A stretch of DNA of 64,000 nucleotides from Malaya genurostris. Its lineage: Eukaryota; Arthropoda; Insecta; Diptera; Culicidae. Below the pieces are notes generated by a model, which worked only from the letters and a program-made list of their open reading frames with translations, was not told the DNA's origin and searched no databases. The stretch is taken from positions 172,552,975 to 172,616,974 of the forward strand of contig NC_080572.1 of the NCBI RefSeq assembly GCF_030247185.1, given 5' to 3'. Position numbers and translations under genes: made by a program. Shown piece after piece: positions 11,668 to 25,740 of the stretch (positions are counted from its first letter, which is position 1; every line of letters begins with the position of its first letter).

Positions 11668-14635
11668 TTTTCTCGGCAATTCTCACTTCAGCAATTGTGT
11701 ACATTTTATTATTTCGAATCTGACTGAATGAAACATAATTCAGGCTTGGTTGACAGATTTATTTGTGAATAAAAAATGAGACTACGTAGATTTTGCACAA
11801 AACCCCCCTCCAATCTCGTGGACAAACGTAGACTTTTTAAGAACATGTCTAAAACTATGTAAACATATTGTTATAATTAAATTCCATACACTTCCTGCGA
11901 TGCCATACAATTTTTGTAATATTCAAACCACGTTTTAGGTTAAAGTTTGTTTATATTACAATTTCATTACTATAACGTTGCGCCAATCTAGTTATATATA
12001 TGTTACCGCAACATCAGTACACGATTTGTACGTACTCTAACATGTTCATAATGATTTCGCAACATCGAATAGACTCGTTTTCAACTAGTAGCTAAATGCA
12101 TAGCTATGATCAAATATATCTTTGAATTAGGTAACGATACTACTAACTAATGTCTAATGTCAGTATATCAGATTAAGAATGAAGTTAAGATGATTAAGAA
12201 AATTATTACTCATTATTTAATTTTCTGACTGTTTATAGTAAGCAAAGGTTTCGTGAAACAAGTGGCTATTTGATCTATGTTGTTTTAAAATATTCCGATT
12301 AATAATTAAGTAGAACAAGTGTAAGCAAAGTTATGAATCTGTAATGAAATATTGAAAAGTATTTTGAAAATCCATATCCAATTATTGCAGCACAAATAAT
12401 TAGCAAACATTCCCAGTATTTGTGATACAGCCCATGAGCTCCACGTGATTGAGTTCTACTGCTTTAGACAAATATTACCTGTTAAATCACACTCATATCG
12501 TGTTTGCACCATCCTCAATCCTTTCAATATTTACTAATTCCCGTACATCGAACACACCATATAAAACAAACCAACAGAATATTGAAATTTCATCGATTCT
12601 CGAACTGCACCGCAGCTTAACTATTTCGAAACCAAAACAACTAGTCAGTGATTCCGCAACAGCAAATTTATTGCCAGTTGCCAATCAAATCCACCAGACG
12701 GACTTGAGTTCATAAAATGAAGCACGAGTTGTTATTGGTTACAGTAGCAGATACAAACTTTCCCAGTTTGTCAATAATCTACATCCCATTCCAGTCGTGC
12801 TGCCAGTCTCGGGTAAATGCAAAATAACTCCGGGATCATGGGCATCAGCTGCAGCACCATCGATGAACGCGTGTGCAGTAGCACCAAAGCATTCACCCAC
12901 CCACCCACAAAGTCACCCACATCTCGCTACGGTTGCCACCATCATCAACTCCCTATCCCCCTCCCGAACCCCGTGGCCGTTTCCTCGCACCATCGATGCT
13001 GGAAGGCCAGAGAATCCCATGAAATAAACAGGAAAACGAATAAATATAATGATTACCATTGACGATGAGCAAAACAAATTTGCTACACTAGGCGTCCTCG
13101 TTCTCGTCCTCGGTCCTCGATCCTCGTGCCTCGGCGTCCGAGTATGGCACTGCTGGTTGAAAAAGAAATTAAAATCACTGAAGACATTAAAATTGGAAAT
13201 TATTTCATCGGAATTTTCTGTACACTCGGTTTTGTTTCCTTCTTCTTTTGTTGGAAGCGGGATTTATTTCCTTCGATTGACAATTTTTGCACAGATTTGC
13301 CGGAATCCGCTGCTCGTTACCGAAAGGAAGAAAGGAAAGTTCCAAAACTCCTTCTGCCCATCAATCGAAGGGAGCTGAATCAAAGCAATGATGCTGCGTG
13401 AGTGAATGAAAGCAATTCGCCGGAAGATATTAAATTTGCCATACCAAATGAATCTCCGAGCGACAGAAGAATGAGACTGTCATCACTCAAAATGATACAA
13501 TCCGAATGCCGACTCTGCGATGCTTCGTCCCCGCTGGGAGCACACTTGTGTTCAACTATATTAAAAGTATAATGTCGGTGATGGGTATTACTTTGAAACG
13601 TGCGACTTCGGACAGTATATCCGGGGAAAAACAGGCATCCCGCATTCACTTGTTTATTGACATGTTGGCGCGGTAAATTTGCCCACTTCCCGCTAGGAGC
13701 AGTTGGTTGAGAGTAGAAAGGAAAAACTAATTTATATTGGATACCGACGTTCATCATCTACATCCAATCAACGATGCAATTTGGTTGAATCCCACCCGTG
13801 AACGAAGTGAGGGAAAATACTATTTTCGCGTGATGACCGGCGTGCAGGGACTTTATTGAATGGAGATGTACCTACAGTGCAAGAAATTGTATTGCTCATT
13901 GGTGCGTTATGCGTGAAGAGATGATTTCAGAGTGCTCAGATGCTTGAGATTTTGAATTTTGTGCGGAGAGTTTACGGGTTTTGGTTTGGTACCGCATGGG
14001 CACCATATAGATAGACTGCACTGAATATTCCAAATTTTGTAAAAAACTACAATGATCAGCCCCATGTGGTTGTTGGAGCTATTGATCTGGAACCAAAATT
14101 TCTAATGGTCGACATTTTCAATCAAACGAAATTACATCAATATCCCAAATGTATGCAATTATATCTTTGTACATACTGGCGATACTGATTTCGAGGTCAA
14201 AAATGGAAACAAAGAAAAGTTCAATGAATGTTACAGGGATGTTGATCCTACAGATTACACCGTAAGATAGTGGTTTTAAGAGTTACATTATGGTCAAAAC
14301 TCCACTACTACTGTTCAGTGCCAAAACAACATAAAACAGAGGTTAAACCATGGTGAAAAACGACAATGATAAACGACATAAAATAATACATAATAAAAAC
14401 GAAATCGATTCAAAACTAAAAAGACGGACGCAAGCCCACTTCGAATACATGTTTGGCTGGATTAAATGCTATACACCAGAGAACATAATGATTATTCGTC
14501 AATGGACTGAAATCGGCACGAGTGCTTCCAAGCGGCACGAGGGCCTCAAAGGAGGCTCAATGGGTCGGAAAGATCCACCTTGTTCAGCTGATTTGGCTTC
14601 CTAGAACTATTATCTGTTCCCAAACCTCAAATCAT
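11668..14635. other. No gene supported; GC-richer island 12.4-13.8 kb
   Basis: Positions 11668-12440 are AT-rich without features. Positions 12441-13850 are less AT-rich and free of recognised repeats, with a CCCACCCACCCAC tract near 12897. Several open frames of 75-125 codons overlap there on both strands, but none has a recognisable domain or consistent coding signal. It may be intronic or regulatory DNA. Positions 13850-14635 show nothing further. Confidence 0.45.
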
Positions 14636-14639
14636 ATCT

Positions 14640-15850
14640 GAGAAATTGATGTGAGTTTCGTTTTGGAATTTTAGACCGGTACGGCCAAAGTAAGTTTGTA
14701 TGGTCAACAACGTATATAAACTAAAAATTTAGAAGATGTTTTTCGTTCTCCACGAATCGGAGTAAGACAGCTATCTTCGATCACCATGCAAAATCTATCG
14801 CATCATTATGAAGTCCTGTAATGTAACGAAATGTGCACAGAAAAAATAATGAATTTTAAAAGTGACGTAATTCTACAAACGATACAATTCATAACTACTT
14901 AACTTTTCAAATCACGCAATATTCCACTTATACAGAATTTTACAGGTTCCAAATGTAATTTGCACTCGGTTACCAAGAGCCGCTGAATGGACTTATATGT
15001 ATCTATTATTCATCAAGCAAATATGGGCTTCGGTGGTTCAGTCGATTAACTGACGTGCTTTGCGATCTGATATTTCTTGGTTCAAGTCGCGCTGTTGCTA
15101 TCGATCTTTTGTTGTTTATTTCATTCGATTTCAAACCATGTAATTTTCAACAATCTTTACAACTATGTAACAATTTTACATGTTCTTGAATACAAATTTG
15201 TGTGAAATATAATGCTCCAATAGAAGAATGTAAAATCACGTGATGTTTACGAACTGTGCAATATAGTAACCTGATCTCGGACACAGTCACCAATTTTATT
15301 GAAATGCTCAATAATGACACTTCCAAATGGAAAAGTACTGTCTGTTTAAAACGTGAGTATTATTCTCGATTGCGAGCTCATAAACGTATTTAACAGGTTG
15401 AGATTTTGAGCACTCAAAATTCTGTATTTCTGGAACCAGAAGCCGGATTCCAATGAATGAAGGTAAATCTATTTGTGTTCTGTTTTGGAATTTTTGACCG
15501 CTACTCCCGGAACTGAAACCGTCAAAGTTTATATAATAACCAACTAATATAACCTTGAAATTGAAACAGTTTTGAACCAAGTAGAAAAACTTTCTTTATT
15601 TTTGTTGCATCGTTACGATTTGAAATTTTCAACACACATCACTTTCGGGTCTAGAAGTTGGATCTCGATTAAATTGAATATCGTATGGAATAATAACACC
15701 TTTCATTTGAATATAAGTTCGTGAAATAAACCAAGCAATGTCTGAGAAATCAATGTATGTTCCATTTCAATGATTTTGATCACTTTTTCCTGTGAACTGG
15801 TGAAGCCAACTCCTCCCTCTTGAAATAAAATATTGGGTACGGGCATGAGT
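14640..15850. repeat. Diverged family A/B modules around a SINE-like repeat
   Basis: Blocks with CCGGAACTGAAACCG, AACCAGAAGCCGGATT and similar phrases, each followed by cues such as CATTTGAATATAAG, recur at 14640-14830 and 15340-15850. They match the interior modules of families A and B. The SINE-like repeat at 14833-15260 lies between them. No intact terminus is present. Confidence 0.5.
14833..15260 (+). repeat. SINE-like repeat with tRNA-like A and B boxes, copy 2
   Basis: This is homologous to 4945-5345. It has an A-box-like TGGTTCAGTCGA at 15034-15045 and a B-box-like GGTTCAAGTCG at 15079-15089, again 45 bp apart. The upstream part (GTGCACAGAAAAAA, then CGATACAATTCATAACTAC) and the downstream part (ACATGTTCTTGAA, then ATTTGTGTGAAATA) are also shared. 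The tRNA-like segment is thus embedded in the element. Confidence 0.55.
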
Positions 15851-16399
15851 GTGCGTAAAGTTTTGATATTACATTCCTTTTGTGTAATATTACCTTCTGT
15901 TTCAACAGACTTCGCAGCCGATTCACAGTGTACAGAATTGCATGACTGGTGCTACGATCCTACTGAGAATCTTTCCAGGTCGGGGCTCGATCAAACGACA
16001 ACTGGCTTGTAAGACCATCGCACTATGGATTGTGTATGAGTGTGCGTGAATGAATCAAACAATCATTCTCTTCAAAGGCGCACTCATTTTTCAACTAAAA
16101 TCTCACTTAAGCCTGATCAAAGATTCTATTACAAAGCTAAACAGTCTTTAGAATGCAGTTAGAATTATTGGAGTGAAAAAAGTGAAAAATTTGTGAAATC
16201 GAGGTCAATACTTACCTTACATTTCATCCTAGCTCTGTGAAGTTATTTCCTATATCGAGCGCTCGTTTTGAAATAACTTGGTCCGTAGTCGTCCTTCTGC
16301 AGTCACTTTTGGCATTAAAAATGCCTTACTCTTCGCTATACGAGGCCGGGTGTCAATTAAAAGGTTAAAAAATAGCCGCGTAACCGTAACCGTCGTCGT
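15851..16399. other. No gene seen
   Basis: Short frames only, no recognised repeat. A short GC-richer stretch occurs around 15910-16030. Confidence 0.45.
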
Positions 16400-17105
16400 G
16401 GTTAGAATTGACCTATGTTTTCATTCACCAATCCCAGCTGACCAAATTGACGTCATTTTCTTGTTCGGTATAGGAGGTTTTGCGTCATACATAAAAACAC
16501 TGCACCATTCTGCGTAGTTCGAAGAGGAATCTATAAATATATGCTGCAAATCATTTCTTGATTTCAGTTGATGCTTGACTGTGAACGAAACAAGTAGCTC
16601 GTCCAGTGAGGTGATGACTAGATTGTATATGCGTTTGCTCGTGGGATTGTCGCTTTTTCTAACTCACTGTAACTGCTGGGCGTAACTTTTTTTCTGTCAT
16701 AACTTTGAACGCTTAGAACTCAGTTATTTGTCGATGAATTTATACAATTTAACTACCAATCGAATCGAAAATATTTAACTTAAACTTATGCGGAAACGTT
16801 ATTTAAGTATTTGAATTGCATTGGATTGAATTGACCTACGTTTTCACGAGCCAATGACAGTCTCAGTGAATGATGTCAAACTCTCGTCCAATTTGCGCAG
16901 TATGAACTATAGCACAAAAGGGAATCTCTAATATATGCTCGAATACATTTCTGCTTTAGTTTACCCATGGCTTATCTTGATTCATCGGTAATCCGGTATC
17001 GGCCATAGATTTTTCGAACCTAATTTAAAGCGCTTGTATCTCGGTGATTTATTGATAAATTTTCCTCATTTAACTTGATTCGAAACAGTTGTTTTAATTT
17101 GTCAA
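16400..17105 (+). repeat. Diverged direct duplication of about 440-bp period, promoter-like
   Basis: Two blocks share the same order of phrases: GAATTGACCTATGTTTTCA / GAATTGACCTACGTTTTCA (16407 and 16835), GGAATCTATAAATATATGCT / GGAATCTCTAATATATGCT, and a GAACGCTTAGAACTCAGTTATTTG-like / AAGCGCTTGTATCTCGGTGATTTA-like end. In the first unit a TATAAATA (16532-16539) precedes TCAGTT (A at 16566) by 34 bp. That spacing is near that of a TATA box and an initiator. It may be an old transposon promoter region; this is inference. Confidence 0.4.
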
Positions 17106-19117
17106 CGGGTAGTTTGCATACTGACCCGTTGCATCTCCATTTACATACGGTGGCGCGCAAATAAATTCAGTATAAAGTTGTGTTATGATAATCATAGATA
17201 ATTCTTTTTAATTAAATGTGGCTAAATACAAAGAACTACCTCTCAGCATAATCCCTTAGACCCTATTATTAAACCAAACAATAATCGTGTAACCTAATTG
17301 AATAGTTAGAAATTGATTTAGTCGTATAAAGCAAAATATTTTGGTCGATTCTTGCTTCCAAGAATTCTATAGAAGGGATCCAGACTAAGTGTAGCAAAAA
17401 TAATGCAATACAAATCGTTATGCAGTATCGATTTGCTGTTGTCCCATCAGGAATAGAACGCTTCAAAATATTCGGAACTTAGTACAAATAAGTTGCACAG
17501 ACTCATAGAATATATAGAATTATCAGATGCAATAAAACACAGTATTAAGATAAACTCAAGACAAGCTGATCTGCGATTTTACATGTATCATTTAAATCCT
17601 TACTACACTCGGGTTACCGGCAGTTTCAGTTAAATTATCATTTACATCAAAGCTACAAGTGTCTTATCACTACATGTGTTGTAACAATGATAATGTTCGT
17701 TCATGTATTAATAAAATCAAGTTACAATATAAACAAAATTAAGGAATTTGATTGCGTATCCATTGATTCCTCAATATGAAAAAGTGAAAAGCAATTATTG
17801 TTAGTAACAAAATATGTTCTGCGGACTGTGTCTTGTAAATTATTATGATATAAAATCGTTCCATTTGTCCAGATTTATATCTTGATGTTGTTCGTATCCA
17901 AAATTGATCTTTTAAGTAACTTTGAAATCGTCATAATTGACTATCATTTAGAGGATATTTTCCAAAAATATTCAAACGTAAAAATTTGTTGAAGGCATAA
18001 AATAGAGTAGAATTAATTGTTCTGAAAGAATCTAATAGTCATTTTGATAATTCGCCAAAAATGTAAACTCTAAAAGTAGAGCAAGTTTGTAATTTGTGAC
18101 TTTTAGTGCATCAATCATCATCTTTATTTTTGTATTTATTATGGGTTCCTTACAATTATTTCATTTTTAATGTAATCGTGATCGGTCGTGTCTTGCATAC
18201 AACGCTCCAATTTTTTTTATTTGTTCATAAAGCACATCTAAAATATGTTCAGTAATGGCTCCCTATTCCATCTCGTTTATAAGGACGTTACCTCAAACAC
18301 CTGATTTTACCACTAAAATCACAACAATTATTTCATATTTCCACTTAATTCGCCTTGCTCTACATTGAGAACTAATTCATATTTCTTGTAAATTAAACTA
18401 ATATTTAAAAAACAGATTGAAACACTTCTAATATGTTCACTACTCTGTTTCTATTTTCATCTCAATGGATTTTTATTCATCTTAACAAAATATTGCACTA
18501 TTACACTCTCAGCTTAAAAATGTCAGAATTCTTATCAAAAGAGCCTAATGACAACTGTGAGATAACACACGATTTTTTAGGACCAGCTTGGAAACAATTC
18601 GACTTTTAAAAACTTTTGGGTCGTTTTCGTTTCCCTTCGTTTTACATATGAAATTTCAATGTAAGTATAATCTGGATTGGCCCTCTTAAAAATATTAAAA
18701 TATTAGATGCACAGCCGATGAAATCCTCAGTTAATAGCGTTGTGTTGACTAGATTTGCCAAAATTGTTATATCATTAGTATTGAACACACACACTATTAA
18801 TATTAGAAGCCGAAACAGTTCTTTGAAGTAGGTATAGATATCAATAATAAAATTAAACTAATGTCACGGATACCAAAAAAATACTTGTTGATGGTAATTT
18901 ATATTATTTAAGAAAAATAAATGTTCATAATATCATGAGAAAACTTGGAAACCTTGCGATAAGAAATGAGATGAAAACAAGACGCAATCAAGTGAATTAA
19001 GTGCACATTTTCATCTCATATGTTGGAACATTTTTACTGCTTATGTAGTAATCCAATATTGAATAGTGGTGTAATTATGTGAAATAGTGATCATGTTTTT
19101 AGACGAATCGATTAGTA
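17106..19117. other. AT-rich DNA, no gene seen
   Basis: There are only short unrecognised frames and A/T runs. I see no repeat or RNA gene. Confidence 0.6.
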
Positions 19118-19119
19118 AA

Positions 19120-19848
19120 TACACCCAAACCTTCGTTTACGTTAACTTTTTTTACGTTAGCTCTTTTTACGTAACTCTTTTTACGACAAAAATCCCAAAT
19201 AACGTAATCTTTTTTTACGTTGAAAATTCCAAATAACGTAAACTTTTTTTACGAACCTACTTCGTGAAAAGAGGTTTTTGCATACAATGAAATCGTTCTC
19301 GGCTCATTTATATTCCATGGAAATTACTACAATATGGGTTTTTTTTCGGAGCGGGTTTGATGAGTAGATATCAGAAAATTATGTTGGAGGTGGTTCTGAA
19401 TTCCAGAATGGCGACTTCCGGTTTGTTGAATGAAATTTGACATCTACTCATCAAACCCGTTCCGAAAATACCCGTATTGTAAGGGTTTTCAAGGATTATG
19501 AATAAACCGGAAGTCGCCATGTTGGAATTCAGAGCCACCTCAAACATATTTTTCTGACATCTACTCATCAAACCCGTTCCGAAAATACCGATATTGTAAG
19601 GGTTTCAAGGATTATAAATAAACCGGAAGTCGCCATCTTGGAAATTGATGCTGCTTAGAACATCCTTTTCCTGTAAATACTCATAATTTTCGTTCCATAA
19701 CTATCCAATATATTATACATATCTAATAATACACATACATAAAGAAAACTTTTTTTACGTCGAAAATTCCAAATATCGTAAACTTTTTTTTACGTCATTA
19801 TTCGATTTACGTAGTCCCGATTATTACGTAAATGGAGGTTTGGGTGTA
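19120..19848. mobile_element. TA-flanked MITE with nested internal repeats
   Basis: Terminal inverted repeats CACCCAAACCT followed by a (T/C)C(A/G)TTTACGT-like sequence are flanked by TA at 19120-19121 and 19847-19848, as for Tc1/mariner-type elements. Subterminal regions repeat ACTTTTTTTACG several times. The centre (about 19330-19645) contains three versions of one 80-90 bp block, including TCATCAAACCCGTTCCGAAAA. Two are in direct orientation and one is inverted, so an older insert probably lies within the MITE. No transposase. Confidence 0.75.
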
Positions 19849-20928
19849 TTCAGGAGTACGACGAACTGCATAACTTGAGAGGAAAGTGTTTCTTAAATTT
19901 GAAAGTAATTTTTTATATACATAAATAAACAATTTCTAAAGGATTTGAAACCAATGTATTTAATGGGAAAATGTGACAACATTTCGAAATATTTCACAGC
20001 TCGGTTTAGGTACGCTAAACGATATGATTCATGTTTAAAGTTATGAGATTAAGGGATGAGATGGAAATAGTAACTCAGATAAAATAGGGAGTCGTTATCC
20101 TATGGAAGACGTAAGCGAAAGGATTTTTTGATATTTGAAGCGGTTAAAAAGTTGCACGCGCTAGAATATCACTATAATATCTCTTACAATTAAATGAGAG
20201 AGCGGCCTTCAAATGAGGTTCATGTAAACATTCGAATTGGTTCAAGATAATGCTATCATCCAGTCATTGTAACTGATATATCAATTACGAAATAAGCATA
20301 AATTAATTGTTTCCTCTTTTAGTTTTCATTTTTCATGCTTTGGAACATTTCAAGAAAACGAAAATTATTGATTTAAATTTGGTACTGATAATAGAAAACT
20401 TAAATGAGAACCGCCACCCTCTATTAATAATTCTGGCCGGAGAGAGTTTTGGTTATCGAGTCCTTGCCTATTCATTCCAACTTGCTCAACACCAACAGTG
20501 AAGACAATGAAGCAGGAAGACTACTTGGCACTTGAAACAGGGGCAAGCAAAACCTCAAGTGACTAGGTACGGTTATTCAATTGACGATGAGTTCTAGGAT
20601 CTTCATTTGAGTATGGCAACAAACATAGTCAATAGCCATAAATTTCATTTTTATCTAATAATATTCGATTGAAATGAAGTTTTACTGTACTGTCTGTTAC
20701 CGAGCCCACTTTAGAATTTTTTTTACGATATTCGCCTTTAACTAGGCGTCAATATAGGGTATTTATAAAGGTCAACAAAATAAATTCACTAAGGTCTACT
20801 TTTAGAAATTTCTTTAGTTAGTTGATGATCCAACAAATCGATTTCTACTATATCGGACTCTGTGTTCGAAACTATCGGAAATATTTGTCGCAAACATCAG
20901 AAGGGAAGTTGCATGTATTTTTACTTTG
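19849..20928. other. No gene seen
   Basis: AT-rich with short frames only. Confidence 0.5.
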
Positions 20929-20990
20929 ATTGTTAGATGAGAAAGACATCATAACACCACAAGGTGAATTAAAACAGGTCTTGTAGCTAA
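20929..20990 (-). repeat. Family A terminal fragment
   Basis: GATGAGAAAGACATCATAAC followed by ACCACAAGGTGAATTAAAAC is the inverted family A end 1, as at 26160-26210. Only this end is recognisable. Confidence 0.65.
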
Positions 20991-23645
20991 GACATACTAC
21001 ACTTTCACTCTCAGTCATGTTACAGAATATAATTCTTCCTTTATCCGAGCAACTGGAGAGGTAGTTTGTTATTGTCATTTTCTATTTTCAATTTTTCATT
21101 TCAATTATTGTGAAACCATAACTAATAATGAATGGTAAAAACTTAAAATTCATAGCAAATTGAATACTGTCTTCAGTTTGTTAGTGGAAAAATGCAGTGC
21201 AAATTTAGATGGCGGAGTATCATAACTGTTCACACGAAAACTTTAAAAACTCTTTGACATTATGTAAACAAACTTAGAAATTTGGAAAAGTTTCATAGTA
21301 GATTTCACCACCAACACTGAAATTAACTGATCCTTAACCCTATTTGTACTGTAATAGCAGTATGATGAGGTAAACATAATTTTGGAAAAGAGATTATTCT
21401 TTGTTTATTCTTTTGATTCATGAAGAAATCCAGCTCTTCTACGATGCACCACGTACTGCAAACAATTCCTCTGAGGCCATTAGTGCGTCATACTGTTCTG
21501 GGTGCTATCTGATTAGAAATAGTTGGAAGGGTTCTCGTCATGTTCCGCTCACTGATCACTACAGTTCCGACCGGAGTTAAAGGACCTGACATTCGCACAC
21601 AGCAGAAGAAAAAGAAAATATTCTTCTACAGATCATATTTGTAATCTGTCAGGAACCTTGTTTGACACAAGCACGCTACCGGAAATGGTAGTTTTATACT
21701 TTATTATAGAATCTATTTTACTACAACTTTCCATCCCCGGAACTCACCTCCTGGCTTTGTCTGATCCGTCCTTCTCGGAATGGCAAGCCGTCCCCCACCA
21801 GCAGCGGAAATTGAAAGTCGACGAGGGCAAAGATTTGCTTTGATGCCATACTTTCGTTCCTGGGAGTATCGAAAGCAAATATTTCAACTGGTAAATCGTT
21901 TCTAGTTTTCCGGAGATCGGAGCAATTTTCGTTTTATCTCGATGCTTCTTCCGTCCTGCATCTTAAGAACCCACCAGCTCTCGATTGCATTGACAAACAA
22001 ATAAAATTTAGTTTCGACATTTTCCAGCATGCAACTCCCACCCAGTTTAGCCTTCGAGTACCCAACCATCGCATCGCTCCAAGTTGCACCAATTGATTGT
22101 CAAACAGGTTTTCCTTTATTGACTTGTACGATTGCTTTGCTTTTATCTCGGTTTTATGAGTGGAGTGAACCGAATACAATAAAAATATCTAAGAAGTTCT
22201 ATCGCTGATAAAACGGAAGCAACGACAAAGAAAAGCAGCTACTCCTCCGCCGAGATGGGTACCTACGTGAACAAATACACCCACTAGCGCGCACGCTGGA
22301 AAGGAGTAATGCGTTCGATGGGTAACTCTTCGATCCGTGTGTTGTCTGTATTTAAGCTATGTTTTTAAAATATATTTTTTTGTTAAAGCAAGTTGAAATT
22401 CAGGGTATTTTTCTGTTATAAACAAACACTTTCTCTGGTCAATTTTTTTTTTGAATGGAATATCCTATTTCAAAGCTGTATTATTCTTCATAGTTCAGGA
22501 TGGATGTATCAAATATGAGGTGAATGGCCTTAAGGTTAAAACCTTTATAATCGAAACAATATCAAATATGCTAGACGTATGCAGCAAGAGTCACAACGAA
22601 AGTGAATTAGTCCGGTCTGTTTCGATAGTTATATGTTAGAAAATAAGCCGTAGTCGGTGGTTCAAATTAAAAGGTGCTAGTTTAAGAGACATTTGTTGTA
22701 TGTATGAGCTTCGATTTGGAAGAATTTCTACCGTACAATATTTTTTATAAATAATATCTTTAAAATTCATTGGAAAGATCGTACTCATTTTTGAAAAATT
22801 GATCATTTAGATTTTACACTAGTGCTAAATTGGAGATGATATTAAAAAAGGCGAATGGGTAGCGTCAGAAACAATACCGGATGGACGTGAGTACGAATAA
22901 TGTCTTCTACTTTAATTAAATATCTGACACCACTTGCATATTTTGAAGTTACCAAAAAGTATTCAAACCAATACACACAAGGCAGTTTTCTCGAACGCAA
23001 AGTAATTGAATATTGTTTTCTTTTGCACTCGTTTGGTGTGAAGTTCGCACTACGAACGCGTCTCTTAACCAGTGCGGTAGAACTTTATTTCAATCGAATG
23101 TTATTAGATGAAATTGAAATTTATGTCTGTCAGCATATCCATTTGACTTTTCGCATAGCTCTTTTGTAAACTTTTTTTTAGATTGTTGTTTGCCCTGGAC
23201 AATATTCAAACCCATGATAACTTGTTGGTGCTTGTCCTGAAAAAAATTGATTGATTTTGTCCAACAGTAATCACATTCCGCATCATTGTGCCTTCAATAG
23301 ATGCATATTTATCGTGAATTTAAAATCACGGGCGAGGACAAACCCTTCGCAATAGTATCCGTTTGAGATGTATGGAGTGCTGCGAGACTAAATTTCGAAT
23401 TATTCTACGCTGATAGAAAATGTTGGTATAGAAAATTCCATGCTAAATATGGTTGAACTCTTCTACGTAATTGATATCCAATGTATTTTTGATACAACGG
23501 TGCACATCTCAATTTGATTAACAAGTGTAGTACACTCGTCTTAGGGAACTAGAATTATATTTACTGAAATTTACACAGTTCTGTATACAAAAGAAACCGT
23601 AGAATAACTCCTTAGTACCGAGAAAAATTTTTTCAAATTATGTTA
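20991..23645. other. No gene supported; GC-richer island 21.4-22.3 kb
   Basis: Positions 21400-22340 are less AT-rich and free of recognised repeats. Frames at 21658-21843 and 21934-22179 (minus) are short and match nothing I know. The rest is AT-rich. The frame at 22900-23169 is unrecognised and likely chance. Confidence 0.45.
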
Positions 23646-23694
23646 CATTAATTTACTGAACGGAAACCGGCGAAGGCAGGAAAATTCCCTTTGG

Positions 23695-23698
<4 letters not shown>

Positions 23699-23750
<52 letters not shown>
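23699..23750. repeat. (TC)26 microsatellite
   Basis: An uninterrupted TC run of 52 bp. It lies where other family B copies have their GGCCCTCCGGGCC-type segment, so it may have replaced that segment. Confidence 0.95.
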
Positions 23751-23751
<1 letters not shown>

Positions 23752-23793
23752 AATGTCATATACCAATTGATTCAGCTCGACGAACTGAGCAAA

Positions 23794-23995
<202 letters not shown>

Positions 23996-25135
23996 TGTAT
24001 GTCTGTATGTGTTGTCAACTAAGAGGTCGAGATCTCAGAGATGGCTCGAAGGCACAAATCTCCAAATATCAAGGGGAACGTGCCATTTGAGCCAATTTGT
24101 TCTGATTCCACCCAAAACGCTATTGAATGGTTTTGAGATAGGATGTTTACTTTTTGAGTTATACGGAGTTTTATGTCAATGTTTTATGTTTTTTGACAGT
24201 ATCTGTCACAATTGACCTTGAAAACAGATTATGTTTTTAGACTTAGATTCCGCACGGTAATAGCTATCCAACAAGCCATAGTTTGTTAAAATCCGTCCAT
24301 TTTTAACGAAGATATCAATATTTTTGTGTAAACGACTTTTCCCCTTATTCCAGCAGTAGAAGTTTTGAGCACTGTATGACAAAGAAATGCTTGGGAGCAA
24401 CGGAAAACACGATTTTTATACTGTGACATACAATTGTTTCTAAGTGACCAAAAGACTATGTACAGCATCCTTTTTCATGACAATTTGCCTTGGACCGATT
24501 TTAGCACGGTTCGTTTTTGGCAACATAATCTTTCTAATACGGCATATGTAAACCAGATGATATCAGCATTTTCGAGTTGAAAGTAATTCCATAATTATAT
24601 TGATTTAAACTACTTACAGTAATTAATTCTGGAACATTTTTTAAAAAGGCCAAATCGAACTTCAAAAACAAAAATTCAAATTAAAGGACTTAAGGTCCCA
24701 TACAAAATTGGTGAATTTTATCCGATTCTGTAATTACAGATGATGAATTTTTAAAATTCATACCGATATAGAAGATGTCAATTGTTTGGCGTATTAATTT
24801 ATGGCCATTCGAATCATTTTGGGTTATGCTAGTTCCTGAATACCAGCTCTGGAAGTACCATAAATAATGACGAAAAACTCTAAAGTGGAACTTACTTCGA
24901 CATCTCATGGAATGTTCAATCGAATGTCACACGTTAAGATTGAACTTCGATACGATTTGCAGATTCGAAATTACAGGGTAATGAGTGATTAAAATCTCAA
25001 ACTGCCGTTTGAAACGACGATAATTAAAATAATGTCATGAGAACTAAAACACCTAAGAATATCCATGCAAAAAAACACATGCGGATTGATAAAAAAGGTA
25101 TCATCTCACTGCTAGGTGGATTGAACACGTTTTTT

Positions 25136-25740
25136 ATATATTGTAAATGAAGTCCAAATTAAAATACTGTCAAATTTCTAGAATGAAGAAATAATAATTG
25201 AAAAAGTTCCATATTTTTAAAATAATATAAATTTTTTTAAACCATAAATAAAAATTTATTTGTTTTTCAATAAATTTTAATGGAATAACGCTAAATTTCC
25301 ATTTTAAAACAATGTTACAGCGATTGGGATGGGGATGGGATTGATTTTCGGATGGTTTTTTCAGTTCCAATGCTTTTTCATCGAAAGAATTTTATTTTAC
25401 TTGTACAATATTCGAGGGGTGCATTTATTAAAATTGTTTATACTAGCATTACAATTTGTTTACTGTTTCAAAACGATTTGCTTATTTGTTAACAACCCGC
25501 ATGAACGGATGCCATAAACCAACTATACCAGATATCGTCAAACGTTAAGGTGTATGGTTTGGATGATACATAAAACAGGTGTTAGGCAGATCTGATGGTA
25601 CTTTTACATGCGGGAAGATTCATAAATCATCCAAAATAGCTGCAAAACAAAATCCCTGCTGTATCTTGAGAACCTTTGCATATAGCAAAATTGTGATTAA
25701 CACCTTTTTCATTGGAAATTTAGTGTCCTTTCATAAAATT
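25136..25740. other. AT-rich DNA, no gene seen
   Basis: Dense A/T runs and short frames. The part from about 25590 may include decayed family A sequence. Confidence 0.5.

Noticed and set aside
12797..13401. Overlapping 76-109 codon frames as a small gene
   Set aside because: Three different frames are open over the same GC-rich stretch, with proline/histidine-rich low-complexity products from a CCCAC tract; no coding signal.
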